From NCBI GenBank assembly GCA_015832175.1, contig WJXW01000003.1:806001-870000 (forward strand): DNA of 64,000 nucleotides, given 5' to 3'. Each line of letters begins with the position of its first letter. The first letter of the stretch is position 1. A model generated the notes under the pieces. It ran no database searches and was not told the DNA's origin. It was given only the letters and a program-made list of their open reading frames with translations. This stretch comes from Paraphaeosphaeria minitans. Taxonomy: Eukaryota; Ascomycota; Dothideomycetes; Pleosporales; Didymosphaeriaceae. This document shows positions 63,301 to 64,000 of the stretch, one piece after another. The position numbers and the translations under genes are program-made.

Positions 63301-63973
63301 GAACAGAGGCCTGCATAACATCCTCAAGCATATCGGCTACACCTACAAACATGTCCGGGTTGATCAGTCCCCATACTATGCCGAGCATGGTGTTCATCCA
63401 TTCGACAGACTCGGGGAGTAGGTTTGCCGTTGCCTGTGCATGTCAGTCTAAGAAGCACACTTGGGCACTGGTGTGGAATAGACATACCATTTGCCCTCGT
63501 GTCTTTTCGCTATCCCACTCAACCTCCCTTCCACTGCGGATGACCTCCTTCACCCACAAAAAGACCCCTGATGAAAGACACAAGCCGAGAGGAACCAGGC
63601 CAAGAAGTGCTCCACCAAACAGTTTCCCGACTACAACCGTGAAGACCAGTATGCCAAGGCATAGTATGGTTGCGCGTTTCTCCAGGGCGACGAATGTTGG
63701 CTCGTAACTAACAGAGGGTGTGGGGTGGAAAAGGATGTTGGTTTTCTCGCCGTGGATAGGCACATCCGAGGTTGTGCCCTCGGCGACTGGATCGGGAGGA
63801 GCGGTAACATCTTGGTTGTATTTGTAGTCGGCAAGTGAATCGCTTGGATCGGTCTTTATAGGCTGGGACATATAAGCTTCTCACTTTCTTCGCATCGCCG
63901 AGCATGAACCTACTGTGGGCTTTTGCAGGTTTGCATTGGGTACCGAGAGCGTAGGGTTCTCAACCTGGTGCAT
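60351..63973 (-). CDS. mug190: Tricalbin-like SMP/C2 lipid-transfer protein, Mug190 type
   Basis: Probably an ER-anchored tether moving lipids at membrane contact sites. Exons (minus): 63914-63973, 63488-63862, 62773-63433, 60425-62722 and 60351-60364, about 1135 residues. Domain order: disordered N-terminus; a hydrophobic hairpin at about 84-124; an SMP lipid-binding domain at about 146-365 (PESVEWMN, LINPDMF, VPGVIENV); C2 domain A at about 394-493 (GGSDPYMTL, ELWDSDRHTADD, Asp ligands kept); C2 domain B at about 581-725, interrupted by a loop. An acidic Ser/Asp-rich stretch and a basic C-terminus follow. Introns at 63434-63487, 62723-62772 and 60365-60424 have CTGAC branch sites. The first exon is less sure: the frame is open to the window edge, and ATG 63869-63871 (MSQPIK) is an alternative start. 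Without the last intron the frame would end at 60390. Confidence 0.88.
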
Positions 63974-64000
63974 GGTAGAGTTGCTGACATCCTCAATGGT

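Overview
The window looks like a filamentous ascomycete genome, probably of a lineage with strong repeat-induced point mutation (RIP). It falls into two compartments that meet at about position 51,954. The left 52 kb is very AT-rich, full of TA, CTA and TAG words and poor in CA and TG. Its recognisable retrotransposon reading frames are peppered with TAG and TAA where Trp and Gln codons are expected, and with Asn where catalytic Asp is expected. The only start-to-stop frame longer than about 60 codons there is a 65-codon piece of a reverse transcriptase. The right 12 kb is balanced in composition, with intact intron-containing genes whose introns (47-120 bp) mostly carry CTGAC or CTAAC branch sites. 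The taxon (perhaps Dothideomycetes) is an inference from RIP and gene style, not a proof.

The left compartment is a nest of decayed transposons. Family I is a chromodomain-bearing Ty3/Gypsy element (copies at 1-2126, 5917-11732, 24751-31497, 36006-42588, and a broken copy at 24634-24750 plus 31498-32640). Its copies share gag, pol and the R-U5 end of the LTR but carry several different U3 types. Family II is a Gypsy element with a 226-bp LTR (2127-5916 and 42644-50875). Family III is a Gypsy element in a head-to-tail arrangement sharing an LTR (11794-24633). There are also a mildly mutated Ty1/Copia gag (32653-33815), a PIF/Harbinger DNA transposon (42589-42643 plus 50876-51954) and a 628-bp non-autonomous relative of it (35270-35897). 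Target-site duplications give part of the insertion order: 24751-31497 sits in an older family I gag (GTTTA), 42644-50875 sits in the Harbinger transposase (AATAT), and 35270-35897 is flanked by CTA.

The most unusual signal is coding on the strand opposite to the element. Between the integrase/chromodomain and the 3' LTR, family I copies carry an antisense reading frame with a Cys-rich head and a Lys/Glu-rich body. Family II carries a longer antisense frame that appears to be split by short introns containing a repeated TTAGCACTAATTAG-like word.

The host part holds a complete four-exon MFS sugar-transporter gene (52146-53950), which starts only 191 bp from the Harbinger end, and a possible 62-residue Cys/His protein with a good promoter (55459-55647). 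After a gene-poor 4.7 kb comes a minus-strand gene for a tricalbin-like, Mug190-type SMP/C2 lipid-transfer protein (60351-63973). No rRNA, tRNA, CRISPR or bacterial-type feature was seen.
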